DNA of 64,000 nucleotides from the NCBI RefSeq assembly GCF_000993825.1, contig NZ_CP011114.1, positions 4,898,001 through 4,962,000 of the forward strand, given 5' to 3'. Each line of letters opens with the position of its first letter. The first letter of the stretch is position 1. The position numbers and the translations under genes are program-made. Source of the DNA: Paenibacillus durus ATCC 35681 (GTDB taxonomy: Bacteria > Bacillota > Bacilli > Paenibacillales > Paenibacillaceae). Under the pieces are notes generated by a model. That model searched no databases, was not told the origin of the DNA, and was given only the letters and a program-made list of their open reading frames with translations. Positions 48,125 to 56,741 of this stretch are shown here, one piece after another.

Positions 48125-48343
48125 TTATTCGGTATCTTCATCACTTCGGTATTCTAAAAGATCTCCGGGTTGACATGCTAAAGCCACACAAATCGCCTCT
48201 AAAGTGGATAATCGAATCGCCTTTGCCTTTCCATTTTTCAATATCGAAAGATTGGCCATCGTGATTCCAACCCTCTCCGAAAGTTCCGTAACGCTCATTT
48301 TCCTTTTAGCCAGCATCACATCAATATTGATTATAATTGCCAT
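48125..48343 (-). CDS. yozG: small XRE-family regulator, YozG-like
   Basis: 72 residues, almost all a Cro/CI helix-turn-helix: LAKRKMSVTELSERVGITMANLSILKNGKAKAIRLSTLEAICVAL in outline (residues about 10-55), then QPGDLLEY. Start at ATG 48343 with GAGG upstream. It is paired with a DUF2975 membrane protein just upstream, a common two-gene module in Firmicutes, probably membrane-linked regulation. Confidence 0.85.
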   Translation of the reverse strand: MAIIINIDVMLAKRKMSVTELSERVGITMANLSILKNGKAKAIRLSTLEAICVALACQPGDLLEYRSDEDTE

Positions 48344-48353
48344 TGTTTTCACC

Positions 48354-48827
48354 TCAGACCGTTAAATCATTTTCTGATTTTATATCTATGGCATTTTTTA
48401 ATAGCTTTTGAAGAACGGCAGCAAAGACCGCAACCACAATGGAGGCAAAAACAATGACCATTCCGAGTACGATGAGACCTGGAGCGTCGTCTTTCTCAGC
48501 TATGAGATATAAGAGTGGCATGCCTGCCGCATACAACATACTGATTGCGACTGCACAGTATTTGATAATCTTTAAAGCTCTTACGGATAATTCCGAGAAA
48601 GCGTTGTTTTTGTCAATATAGCTTAAAAGTCTAAAAGCCTGAACCAATGCAATGAAAAACGGTATCGCTGATACATACATAACGGTGAAAAGGGGATAAA
48701 GCCAATAAGCCGGATAATGTTCTGCTGCTTCTTTAGCTATGGCAGGCAACCCAAATATACACAAAGCAAGAATTGGCAATCCAATAAGAAACACTGCTAC
48801 CTTTAAAAAGAGTGTCTCCCGTTTCAT
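48354..48827 (-). CDS. yoaS: DUF2975 membrane protein, YoaS-like
   Basis: 157 residues, four membrane spans (about 8-28, 42-65, 90-112, 120-142). The loop YIDKNNAFSELSVRALKIIKYC is the DUF2975 hallmark. The ATG at 48827 has GAGGTG upstream. First gene of the three-gene unit with yozG and yoaT; its spacing of 10 bp to yozG implies one transcript. Confidence 0.83.
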   Translation of the reverse strand: MKRETLFLKVAVFLIGLPILALCIFGLPAIAKEAAEHYPAYWLYPLFTVMYVSAIPFFIALVQAFRLLSYIDKNNAFSELSVRALKIIKYCAVAISMLYAAGMPLLYLIAEKDDAPGLIVLGMVIVFASIVVAVFAAVLQKLLKNAIDIKSENDLTV

Positions 48828-48951
48828 AAAAAGCACCTCACTTGTTTATTGTCAAATAGGACTTTAACACATTATTTATCGTTTTACAATAAATAATTAT
48901 TGATTTTAATTATATTAGAGGGGTTGGGGGAGGATAGGAGGAAGCGGCAGA

Positions 48952-48984
48952 AAAAAAGCAGGGACCCAAGGCCTCCTGCTTTTT
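48952..48984. terminator. bidirectional terminator
   Basis: AAAAAGCAGG and CCTGCTTTT around GACCCAAGGCCT; it ends the HxlR gene on the minus strand. Confidence 0.75.
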
Positions 48985-49027
48985 CTCAACATTTTGATCT
49001 ACGTATTCATCACAAACTCCTGTATAT

Positions 49028-49390
49028 TCAAAGACTTCCTGCTTCTTCGGGGCTAATATTTTCCGCCTCTTTCCCGGGACAGACGCCATTCTCCTGAACC
49101 CACGCCCACATCGCGGCAAAAATAGGCTGCAGACGCTGCCCGCGTTCGGTAAGTTCATATTCGACGTGCAGCGGTACACCAGGATAAAGCGTACGGGTGA
49201 CAATTCCCTTATCCTCTAACAGCCGCAACCGGTCTGTCAACGTTTTCGGACTGATGGGGTGCAGCTTACGGCGTAATTCCCCAAAACGTTTGGTACCGCT
49301 AAACAGTTCGAGTAATAGTAAAAGCGTCCACTTTCCATCCAGAATCTCAAGGATAGGTTCAATAGCACCTGGGCAAGATCGATCTATCAT
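49028..49390 (-). CDS. HxlR-family transcriptional regulator
   Basis: 120-residue winged-helix regulator. ILEILDGKWTLLLLLELFSGTKRFGELRRKL and ISPKTLTDRLRLLEDKGIVTR (DNA-binding helices) then VEYELTERGQRL are typical of HxlR proteins. The Cys at residue 6 (DRSCPG) is the position used for redox or electrophile sensing in several members. GAGGGAAAG precedes the ATG. It diverges from a haloalkane-dehalogenase-like gene across 139 bp. Confidence 0.9.
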   Translation of the reverse strand: MIDRSCPGAIEPILEILDGKWTLLLLLELFSGTKRFGELRRKLHPISPKTLTDRLRLLEDKGIVTRTLYPGVPLHVEYELTERGQRLQPIFAAMWAWVQENGVCPGKEAENISPEEAGSL

Positions 49391-49529
49391 ACGGCTTTCC
49401 CTCCATAGTTCATTTTTTGAAACTATTGCACTTTTCTGTAACTACTTTTCAAATGTACCACACTGCGATTACTATTGGAATCAAGGGGAGAAAAAATTGA
49501 AAAGAGTGGCGGAGGGGAGGAAACCGCAA

Positions 49530-50402
49530 ATGGAAAAACCGTTTGAAGTGGACCGGATGGAGTATCCATTCACCGATCGCTGGCTGCCTTACCGTGACGG
49601 TTATATTCATTACATCGATGAAGGGCAAGGACCGACGGTTCTTCTCTTGCACGGTAATCCGACGTGGTCTTATCTTTATCGGAACGTCATCAAAGAGCTG
49701 CGCAGGGAATACCGTCTTATCGCTCCGGATTATCCCGGATTCGGCATGTCGAAGGCCCCAGCCGGCTATCGCTTTACGCCGCAAGAGCAATCGGCAGCCA
49801 TTCTTGACCTGATCCGCCGCTTGGATCTTAAGGATTTTGTATTAGTGGTTCAGGATTGGGGAGGTCCGATTGGTTTGAATTACGCGGTAAGGCACCGGAA
49901 AAATCTCCGGGGTATCGTCGTGATGAACACCTGGGCCTGGCCTGCAAAAATATTGCCGATGAAAATGTTCTCGCTCGCCATGGGAGGTCGGCTATTCGGG
50001 TACTGGCTTCAGACACGGCGCAATTTTTTCGCCAAAGTCATTGTTCCTCACGGTATTTACCATACCGATAAAGTTACGGACAGCTTGAAAAAAGCTTATA
50101 CCGACCCGTTCCCGACCCCGAAGTCCAGGATACCGACATGGGTCTTTCCCGGGCAGATCCGCAAGGCGCGATCATGGCTCGCTGATATTGAATCGAAACT
50201 GCCGAACTTGTCCGATTTGCCCGCGCAAATTCTATGGGGATCGAAAGACAGCGCCGGCTTCCCGCCCGAACAGATGGCCAAATGGCAGAGATATTTACCG
50301 ATGAACGAAACCGAGATTCTGGACGATGCCTCACACTATGTGCAAGAGGATCGGCCGGATCGGGTAGCCGCTTCAATCCGAAGAATATGGATAAGAACAT
50401 AA
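49530..50402 (+). CDS. haloalkane-dehalogenase-like alpha/beta hydrolase
   Basis: 290 residues. Oxyanion segment LLHGNPTWSYLYRN near residue 45, nucleophile elbow VVQDWGGPIG near 112 with Asp as nucleophile, as in haloalkane dehalogenases, and the final His in LDDASHYVQEDRPD. Dehalogenase activity also needs halide-binding Trp/Asn; Trp in QDWGG and Asn in GNPTW are present, so the call is plausible but unproven. Start ATG 49530 with GGAGGGGAGG. The next gene follows 14 bp later. Confidence 0.82.
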   Translation: MEKPFEVDRMEYPFTDRWLPYRDGYIHYIDEGQGPTVLLLHGNPTWSYLYRNVIKELRREYRLIAPDYPGFGMSKAPAGYRFTPQEQSAAILDLIRRLDLKDFVLVVQDWGGPIGLNYAVRHRKNLRGIVVMNTWAWPAKILPMKMFSLAMGGRLFGYWLQTRRNFFAKVIVPHGIYHTDKVTDSLKKAYTDPFPTPKSRIPTWVFPGQIRKARSWLADIESKLPNLSDLPAQILWGSKDSAGFPPEQMAKWQRYLPMNETEILDDASHYVQEDRPDRVAASIRRIWIRT

Positions 50403-50416
50403 GGAGGCGTACGATT

Positions 50417-50932
50417 ATGAAAACGACTTTGTGGGCGACATTAACCGCTAACGGCAATTATGCGCAGTCCAGCCCCGAGAACCCGCCGAAAAAGGAAGCG
50501 CTGGACGATTTCGCGGCACACGCCATAGCAGCAGGAAATTTCATTGTCGGACGCCGGACTTTCGAGGGTATGCTCGAAAACGGGGGTGTCGGCGATGGGC
50601 CCTTTGCCGATCTAGATGTCGTAGTGGTTTCCGGGAACGCCGGAGACCTTCCGGGGGTAACGATTGCGAGATCGCCGCAGGAAGCCCTGAACTACCTGCA
50701 GCAAAAAGGACATCAAACCGCTCTCATAGGGGCCGGCGCTGATCTGCACAATGCCTTTTTAAGTCAAGGGCTTGTGGACGAGGTGATTTTTAATGTGGCG
50801 CCTGTAATGGAGGGTAAGGGGTTAAACCTTCTGATCGACAAAGATAACTATCAATATAAACATGTACAATTGCTGGACTGCAAGCCTCTCGGCAGCGGCG
50901 TGGTACAACTGCGCTATGCGATTGGCCGGTAA
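50417..50932 (+). CDS. dihydrofolate-reductase-like (RibD C-terminal) protein
   Basis: 171 residues with the RibD_C/DHFR-like fold: KTTLWATLTANGNYA at the N-terminus, IVGRRTFEGML, and ALIGAGADLHNAFLSQGLVDEVIFNVAPV. NAD(P)H-dependent reductase is likely; substrate unknown. Strong AAGGAGG at 50401 lies 9 bp before the ATG. Forms a two-gene unit with the dehalogenase-like gene under the HxlR regulator. Confidence 0.82.
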   Translation: MKTTLWATLTANGNYAQSSPENPPKKEALDDFAAHAIAAGNFIVGRRTFEGMLENGGVGDGPFADLDVVVVSGNAGDLPGVTIARSPQEALNYLQQKGHQTALIGAGADLHNAFLSQGLVDEVIFNVAPVMEGKGLNLLIDKDNYQYKHVQLLDCKPLGSGVVQLRYAIGR

Positions 50933-50952
50933 ATGGGGTAAACTTAACGGAG

Positions 50953-50994
50953 AAAGAGTCATTTCAGAGTATCTACTGGAATGGCTCTTTTTTA
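50953..50994 (+). terminator. terminator
   Basis: AAAGAGTCATTTCAG pairs with CTGGAATGGCTCTTT (G-U allowed), followed by a T-run. Confidence 0.8.
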
Positions 50995-51142
50995 TTGTAT
51001 CTCTCGAATGATCCGGACTAGAAGGGGATTTTTTATGGCGGTGATTATTTATTGGAAATTCGTCCTTTTAAGCTTCTGCTAATATTGATAGGTTAGAATC
51101 GTTTAATGTTAAGCAGACCAGAAATGAGGGGGAGGACAACAA

Positions 51143-52408
51143 ATGCCGCAACGTACAGTGACGTCATCGGATTTGCAGGTTACCCCGCAGACCGACTTGC
51201 TCCCGACGAAAAAGAAAGAACGGATAGAAGAAATAACCTTGTTAAGGGCGTTTGCGTTTCTCGCCATTACCATGCAGCACAGCATAGCGGAATATATTTA
51301 CCGGAGCGATATTTTGCAGTCCGATGCAATCATGCTGGCGATGCTGTTTGATTTCACGCGCTTCGGGACGCCGACATTTGTGTTTCTTTCCGGGCTGCTG
51401 CTGTTTTACAACTACAATGGCAAGCTTTCCTATTGGCTTTATATTCGAAAAAGGCTGGTAGATATTTACCTACCGTTTGTATGCTGGACGGTCATTTACT
51501 GGATCGCCGTACAGGGGGTTGCATTCGGTCAACTGGGAAATCCGGCAGACTGGCCGAGGACGCTGCTTCATGAGTTGTTCCTGCCGACATACGGTTATCA
51601 TCTGTGGTTTATTCCAATGATTTTTCAATATTATCTCTTGTTCCCGCTGTTTACGCTCGCGATCGACAAGGTGCGCCAAAAACTTCAAGCGATGCCGGGA
51701 GGAGCGTCCTTCCGCCGCGTGTTTATGATCGTTGCCGTGATGGGTGCGTTATACGCCATCCTGATGTGGTTATCCAGTTACCGGATGCCGGACTGGGCAG
51801 ATGATTGGGGCGGGTTCTGGGGGAGCGTACTCTCTTACCGGTCGTACTATTTTGTTTTTTATATCTTCTACTTTCTGCTTGGCGCGGTTTGCGCCTTAGG
51901 ACTCCAGCGCTGGCGGCGTTTTGTGGAAGATGGCTTTATCTGGTTCGGATTTGCATTTATTGCGCTGTATATCTGGCAAGGTTATGAGATCCTTAACCAT
52001 TCCACGGAAACCATAAACCTGAACTATGCCGGATACTTGAGACCGTTTACCTTCGTTCTTATCGTAACCCAGCTGATGCTGTTGTACGGTGTTGTACGGA
52101 TCGTGCAGACGAGGGGAGGAGCAGCGTGCAGGCTCTTCCGCTTTATCGGTACTTATTCCTTTGGCGGTTTTCTCGCGCACGCCTTTGTTCTGATGCTGAT
52201 CAGCTTCATCACCAGGCCGCTTGCGCTTACCGGCTACCATCTGCCCGCGGCGGTCCTTACCTTTGTGCTAACGGCGGCGGGTTCGATCGCGCTTGCCAAG
52301 CTGCTCAGCAAGCTGTCTTTCGGGCGGTGGCTTATCGGACCGGTAGGGAAGCAGGCGAACCGAAATCGGATAAACGCCAGGTCGGCGCAGCAAACCTTTC
52401 CTCGATGA
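51143..52408 (+). CDS. membrane acyltransferase family 3
   Basis: 421 residues with about ten membrane spans. The first part has EEITLLRAFAFLAITMQHS, the acyltransferase 3 region with its catalytic-type His in MQHS, then FVFLSGLLLFYNY and YIRKRLVDIYLPFVCWT. Members acetylate or succinylate envelope polysaccharides or lipids; the target here is unknown and there is no adjacent glycan cluster. AGGGGGAGG precedes the ATG. Confidence 0.87.
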   Translation: MPQRTVTSSDLQVTPQTDLLPTKKKERIEEITLLRAFAFLAITMQHSIAEYIYRSDILQSDAIMLAMLFDFTRFGTPTFVFLSGLLLFYNYNGKLSYWLYIRKRLVDIYLPFVCWTVIYWIAVQGVAFGQLGNPADWPRTLLHELFLPTYGYHLWFIPMIFQYYLLFPLFTLAIDKVRQKLQAMPGGASFRRVFMIVAVMGALYAILMWLSSYRMPDWADDWGGFWGSVLSYRSYYFVFYIFYFLLGAVCALGLQRWRRFVEDGFIWFGFAFIALYIWQGYEILNHSTETINLNYAGYLRPFTFVLIVTQLMLLYGVVRIVQTRGGAACRLFRFIGTYSFGGFLAHAFVLMLISFITRPLALTGYHLPAAVLTFVLTAAGSIALAKLLSKLSFGRWLIGPVGKQANRNRINARSAQQTFPR

Positions 52409-52586
52409 AGGCCGCGTATCGCGTATATGGAGAAACGTTGTCAATGTGAGCGGCTTTTTCCAAGCCGAAGAAATATCCTGGAGCCCTTTCTATATCATCC
52501 CCAATATGAACAATCCTTGTTCGATACCCTATGTGTTTACCGGCCTCCTCTTTTTTTTCCGTCAGTTCATTGAATCTATCTTTCAA
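52409..52586 (-). pseudogene. possible HAD-hydrolase C-terminal remnant
   Basis: A minus-strand frame contains GYRTRIVHIGDDIERAPGYFFGLEKAAHIDN, resembling the motif IV end of HAD-superfamily hydrolases (HxGDD...). The frame extends without sense into the acyltransferase gene and has no start signal. It is probably a remnant, but the evidence is thin. Confidence 0.25.
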
Positions 52587-52614
52587 TTTACTAACTGTTA
52601 TACAGAAAGGATTT

Positions 52615-52649
52615 AAAATATATATTTTGTACCAATTGTTTAAATTGGT
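52615..52649 (+). promoter_or_regulatory. candidate TetR operators upstream of the TetR gene
   Basis: AAAATATATATTTTGT (52615-52630) resembles the palindrome at 55511-55530 upstream of the SDR genes. Adjacent ACCAATT (52631-52637) and AATTGGT (52643-52649) form a second palindrome with a 5-bp centre. Both lie within 85 bp of the TetR start. Confidence 0.5.
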
Positions 52650-52697
52650 GGTTTTCTAATGTATAATAAAATGGATAGTTCTCAGGGAGGATGCTTT

Positions 52698-53372
52698 ATG
52701 AAAAAACAAGTAAAAAGCCAGCAGGAGATAACAAGAATCAAATTACTTAAAAAACTTATTTCGTCCGTAATGAAGGATGGTTTTCAAAACCTAAGGATGG
52801 ATGATATTGCAAAAAACATGGATGTAAGCAGAGGCACTATGTATAAGCACTTCACTTCCAAACAAGAAGTCATTGAAGGCGTTGTAAGTGTATTTGTTGA
52901 TTATATTGAAGAACTAGATGATCCTAATTTGAATAGTGATGAAGAGTCTTTTGGTGTATGGTTCCAGCAATTATTTGAGCAATCCGTATCACTTGTTGGA
53001 AAGATCTCTGATGTGTTTTTAAAAGACCTTCAATTAGCTTATCCGGATTTATATGACCGCTTAAAAGGCGCTTTATCCAAACGTGAGCAGCAAACACTAA
53101 AGTTTTATCAATACGGAAAAGACAAAGGTATTTTTAATCAAATTAATGAGAAATTCATTTTACTTCAAGATGATATATTGCTTCGGGAGATACTTAATGT
53201 TAAGTATTTGCTTTATAATCAAATATCCATTCAACAAGTGTTGTATGATTACTATCAATTTAAAAAAGTTCAATTATTTAAAGCGGAAAAGGTTAGCATC
53301 GTTGATGATTCTAAAATACATCCGATCATTGATCATATAGTTGAAAAGTTTAATCGGACATTACAAGTTTAA
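52698..53372 (+). CDS. TetR-family transcriptional regulator
   Basis: 224 residues. N-terminal TetR helix-turn-helix at about 15-60 (MKDGFQNLRMDDIAKNMDVSRGTMYKHFTSKQEVI) and a helical ligand domain. More AT-rich than the core genes. The ATG at 52698 has GGGAGG upstream. A palindrome shared with the region in front of the two SDR genes suggests it represses them and itself. Confidence 0.9.
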   Translation: MKKQVKSQQEITRIKLLKKLISSVMKDGFQNLRMDDIAKNMDVSRGTMYKHFTSKQEVIEGVVSVFVDYIEELDDPNLNSDEESFGVWFQQLFEQSVSLVGKISDVFLKDLQLAYPDLYDRLKGALSKREQQTLKFYQYGKDKGIFNQINEKFILLQDDILLREILNVKYLLYNQISIQQVLYDYYQFKKVQLFKAEKVSIVDDSKIHPIIDHIVEKFNRTLQV

Positions 53373-53380
53373 GTAGTCAT

Positions 53381-53437
53381 AAAAAAAGTCATAAATAGAC
53401 TGAATCCTGTGTCTTTTATGACTTTTTTCATTCTAAC
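53381..53437 (+). terminator. terminator after TetR gene
   Basis: AAAAAAGTCATAAA pairs with TTTATGACTTTTTT around 53389-53437. Confidence 0.8.
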
Positions 53438-53545
53438 CGGTCATATGGAAAAGGGATCTCAACATTTTGTTGAAGATCCCTCTTTTCTCTATTGATTAAT
53501 ATCGATTGTCACTACACAATAATATCTTTTTCGGTATGGAATGTC

Positions 53546-53676
53546 TCACGCTGGTACCTTCTGACGTACCGGCTTTTGTTTTTTAAGGAGCAAAAGAATA
53601 ACTACAACAGTTAATAAAGCCGTAAAAAATAAAGCTATAGTGCAACCTAAAGGTGTTGTTTTGTCCTTCTCCTTAA
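53546..53676 (-). pseudogene. small single-span membrane peptide remnant
   Basis: A minus-strand frame reads KDKTTPLGCTIALFFTAL, then a hydrophobic run (LTVVVILLLL) and a basic tail KKQKPVRQKVPA, ending at TGA (53548-53546). AAGGAGAAGG lies at its front, but no ATG, GTG or TTG start is in frame. It may be a small membrane protein with a lost start. Two terminator-like hairpins (53452-53488 and 53550-53584) lie in the same 320-bp gap. Confidence 0.35.
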
Positions 53677-53696
53677 AGTGATTCTGTGGTTATTTA

Positions 53697-54533
53697 TCAA
53701 TCAGCCGGGAAATCGGACGACCTGCTTACATCTGCCCATTTCTCAGCTTCCAAGGTGCGTTCTTTCGAAGATTTCAGGGCACTCTCGAGTGCCGCCGCTC
53801 CCAGTATAAGGCGAAGCGGAGGTTCCTCCTCGTCTGTTAGTTTTATAATGATTTCAGCTGCACGGGCAGGATCGCCGGGCTGCTTACCATCTGTTTCTTC
53901 TCTCATTTTGTTTATTGCACCTACCGTCGGTTCGTAATCCGGACCTACTTGCGCTCTAATCATAGATGATCCTTGCCAATCGGTACGAAATGCCCCGGGT
54001 TCAATAAGAGTGACCTTAACACCAAAGGGCTTCACCTCATTGTTTAATACCTCTGAAAATCCTTCCACAGCATATTTTGCCGTTTGATATGCCCCCATAC
54101 CAGGGGTTCCACCAACACGTCCTCCAATCGAGGAAAATTGAATAAAATAGCCGTTGCGCTGTTTACGGAAAATAGGTAACGCTGCTTTTGTTACATTCAC
54201 GACACCAAACAAGTTTGTTTCAATTTGCGCCCGAAAGTCATCATCGGTCATTTCTTCGATGGGTGAACTATTTGCATAACCTGCATTATTCACAACGACA
54301 TCAAGAGTTCCAAACTCATCAATAGCCAACTTTACAGCTGCCTGGGCAGCTTCTCGCTCCGTCACATCCAGTGAAAAAATTCGAACCTGATCGCCATATT
54401 CGGATTTTAAAGACTCGAGTTGTTCATGACGCCGAGCCGTAGCTACAACCCTATGGCCTTTTGCTAGCACTGCCTTTGTAAGTTCCCAGCCAAAACCTCG
54501 TGAACTCCCCGTAATTAGCCAAACCTTGGACAT
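53697..54533 (-). CDS. short-chain dehydrogenase/reductase
   Basis: 278-residue classical SDR. Cofactor loop TGSSRGFG (residues 8-15), NNAG near 88, catalytic Ser in FSSIGGR and Tyr-Lys in YQTAKYA near 155-159. The Arg-rich second strand end (ATARR) suggests NADP(H). Follows the second SDR by 46 bp on the same strand. Substrate unknown. Confidence 0.9.
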   Translation of the reverse strand: MSKVWLITGSSRGFGWELTKAVLAKGHRVVATARRHEQLESLKSEYGDQVRIFSLDVTEREAAQAAVKLAIDEFGTLDVVVNNAGYANSSPIEEMTDDDFRAQIETNLFGVVNVTKAALPIFRKQRNGYFIQFSSIGGRVGGTPGMGAYQTAKYAVEGFSEVLNNEVKPFGVKVTLIEPGAFRTDWQGSSMIRAQVGPDYEPTVGAINKMREETDGKQPGDPARAAEIIIKLTDEEEPPLRLILGAAALESALKSSKERTLEAEKWADVSRSSDFPAD

Positions 54534-54579
54534 GTTATCAACTCCATTTGTTTTTATTTAACTCAGACATCTTTTATAT

Positions 54580-55380
54580 TTAGAAAGCCCCTCGGATAAA
54601 GCCTCCATCTATCCGAATAGTAGATCCGCTTAAATACTCAGCATAGTCACTGCACAGGTATGCCACAGCAGCAGCAATTTCTTCCGGGTATCCAAACTGT
54701 CCACGGTCATTAGGAATTAAGGATTCTACAGCATTGTGTTGAATCTCATCCCAGGTTTCTCCCCATCCACGAGAAGGACCGATATTCTCCACGAGTTCCT
54801 TAACCGCATCAACTAAAATAGCGCCAGGCGAGACGATATTTGAAGTAATTCGGGTACCTTTAAGCTCGCGAGCAAGGGATACCGCAAGATTGTGTCTTGC
54901 CGCGAGGGTTGCATTATATTGGGGATGGGTATTCATAGGTTGAAGCGCAAGACCACCACCAATAGTTATGATTCTCCCCCAATTCTGTTCACGCATTTGG
55001 GGCAGTAGTCGTTGAATCATACGGACCCCAGAAACCACATTGACATTGTAAGTTTCGGACCATTCATTTGCCGTAGCTTCCATCCAGTTTAGATGACGAT
55101 AAAACCCTGCATTATTAACCAAAATATGAACGGGTCCGTCTGCCAAGGCTGCTTTCGCTACTTGATCCGCTCCCGCATCTGTCGTTAAATCACCAAGGGC
55201 AGCAACAGCAGATCCGCCATCAGCCTTAATAGATTCAACCACCGCTTCAGTTCGAGCTTTATCACGACCATGAACGACCACACTTGCTCCCTCAGCAGCC
55301 AGCATTTTTGCCATTGTGATCCCAAGTCCACTACTTGACCCTGTTATTAGTGCACGTTTTCCACTTAAATTTAAATCCAT
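54580..55380 (-). CDS. SDR-family protein lacking catalytic Ser and Lys
   Basis: 266 residues with SDR fold: TGSSSGLG (residues 14-21), VNNAGF near 92 and a C-terminal GSTIRIDGGF. At the active site the sequence is IGGGLALQP where Ser is expected, and YNATLAAR where YxxxK is expected, so Tyr is kept but Ser is Gly and Lys is Leu. It may be a non-classical subfamily or a non-catalytic partner. Upstream of the other SDR gene on the same strand; a palindrome at 55511-55530 lies before it. Confidence 0.85.
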   Translation of the reverse strand: MDLNLSGKRALITGSSSGLGITMAKMLAAEGASVVVHGRDKARTEAVVESIKADGGSAVAALGDLTTDAGADQVAKAALADGPVHILVNNAGFYRHLNWMEATANEWSETYNVNVVSGVRMIQRLLPQMREQNWGRIITIGGGLALQPMNTHPQYNATLAARHNLAVSLARELKGTRITSNIVSPGAILVDAVKELVENIGPSRGWGETWDEIQHNAVESLIPNDRGQFGYPEEIAAAVAYLCSDYAEYLSGSTIRIDGGFIRGAF

Positions 55381-55510
55381 AAAGCTTTATCTTCCCTTCT
55401 AAATTTGTTGTGATTTCTAATTAACATTCCCCTCTATCTTGCCTTAACTGCATTTTCATCCCCTTCGGTTCAAGATGTTATTATCATATCACTCATGAAG
55501 TACAAAGTAA

Positions 55511-55530
55511 ACAAAATGTATATATTTTGT
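55511..55530 (-). promoter_or_regulatory. candidate TetR operator before the SDR operon
   Basis: ACAAAATGTATATATTTTGT: 7-bp arms ACAAAAT/ATTTTGT around a 6-bp centre. On the minus strand a weak -35/-10 pair (TTTACT, TATGAT, 17 bp) lies just downstream. The motif shares its core with 52615-52630. Confidence 0.5.
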
Positions 55531-55954
55531 TCATATGATATAATAGAAAAATGATTAACGTTTTAGGAAGGATAAAAGCAATGCCGTGAATTTAAAATTA
55601 GGACCTAAACTAATCCATCTCTTACTCAAAGATTAATATAAAGAGAAGGCATCAAAGTGAATGGAGCGATCAAATTGAGTCAGGAGAAATCGGTAACGAA
55701 ACGTTACTCCCGAAAAATAGTCGGATGGGAAATAGCTAAAAGGAGTGGAAGCTCCTAAAACCAAAGAAGAGCAAGAAAGACTTGGCTCCGTGCAAGGAGG
55801 GAAATCAGATTGGAGTGTCTATGAATGGGCTAAACATACTTATGATATGTGGACTTGGAAGTACCAAGAGAATAAACAGGCTGGGAAATGATATAATAGT
55901 GTCGAATAATATCATAGGTTGTAGTTGAGTTATCCTATTTGTAGGAGGCTGCAC
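55531..55954 (+). other. spacer with decayed coding remnants
   Basis: No complete gene. A 48-codon frame from GTG 55745 to 55891 reads EAPKTKEEQERLGSV and SDWSVYEWAKHTYDMWTWKY, protein-like and Trp-rich, but without a usable ribosome site. TATAAT at 55539-55544 and AATGATATAATAG at 55887-55899 are -10-like. Probably the scar of a lost gene. Confidence 0.35.
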
Positions 55955-56371
55955 ATGAAGAATCTTAATATGTTCATCTCTCCTCCTCTTCAGTTTGAGG
56001 TGTTAGAGCATGATCAGGTAATTGCTAAAGTTAAACTGGACTACACGAATCAAACTGTTGATGTTTGGCAAGATAACGAGGTGACGCCTGTTTTTTTACC
56101 TTTTCCCGGTAAGCAAAAAGTGCTTGTTGGTGATGTGCTGGACTACTTCGAGTCTCGATGTCTACCACGTTCTCGGCATCATATTGAAAAAGTGTTGCAA
56201 TCATTAGGACTGCGGGAGTATGTACCTACCGATATAGTAAAACAAACACATGGTGTGCTATATGATGACTACGTGTGGATTAGATTCTCTGGTGAGGAGT
56301 TGACTTGCGCTGATGTCCATCCCCGTTTTGCAAGTGAACAAGGACTTTCGTCAGACCTTTGTAAGCAGTAG
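55955..56371 (+). CDS. small protein, HipA-N-like / phage-island type, unknown
   Basis: 138 residues. LPFPGKQKVLVGDVLDYFESRCLPRSRHHIEKVLQSLGL followed by YDDYVWIRFSGEEL (positions about 45-115) resembles small proteins often found in Firmicute islands that precede a kinase-like HipA partner. No partner follows; tRNA-Leu lies 210 bp downstream. Start ATG 55955 with TAGGAGG upstream. Could be an island remnant next to a tRNA gene. Function unknown. Confidence 0.6.
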   Translation: MKNLNMFISPPLQFEVLEHDQVIAKVKLDYTNQTVDVWQDNEVTPVFLPFPGKQKVLVGDVLDYFESRCLPRSRHHIEKVLQSLGLREYVPTDIVKQTHGVLYDDYVWIRFSGEELTCADVHPRFASEQGLSSDLCKQ

Positions 56372-56581
56372 TAAAGGTGATCAATTGAAATGGAAAATGG
56401 GAAACCTATGGGGGAAAGCTAATAAATTCGGCTATGAAGGTTTGGCAGAATGGGGACGAAATCCATTTTGGAACAAAAATAAGCAAAAACGAAATGGTCT
56501 TTACACGGCGCCGACTGCAATCTATAATAACCCTTTTCGTCTTCGAAGGCACCAGCCTTGAAGCGAACAAGCAACACCTAT

Positions 56582-56669
56582 GCGGACGTGGCGGAATTGG
56601 CAGACGCGCTGGATTCAGGTTCCAGTGGGCTAACCCCCCGTGGAGGTTCGAGTCCTCTCGTCCGCACCA
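56582..56669 (+). tRNA. tRNA-Leu (CAG anticodon)
   Basis: Acceptor GCGGACG (56582-56588) with CGTCCGC (56659-56665), discriminator A and encoded CCA (56667-56669). Anticodon stem CTGGA/TCCAG around TTCAGGT gives CAG. A long variable arm (GTGGGCTAACCCCCCGT) marks a class II tRNA, as for Leu. Confidence 0.95.
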
Positions 56670-56683
56670 CTTATACAACCCCG

Positions 56684-56714
56684 AGAAGCCTTGGTATTCA
56701 AGGCTTCTTTTTTG
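56684..56714 (+). terminator. terminator of tRNA-Leu
   Basis: AGAAGCCTTG (56684-56693) pairs with CAAGGCTTCT, GTATT loop, then six T. Confidence 0.88.
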
Positions 56715-56741
56715 TTTTGTCCAGATTTCTCCGGGTTTCGT

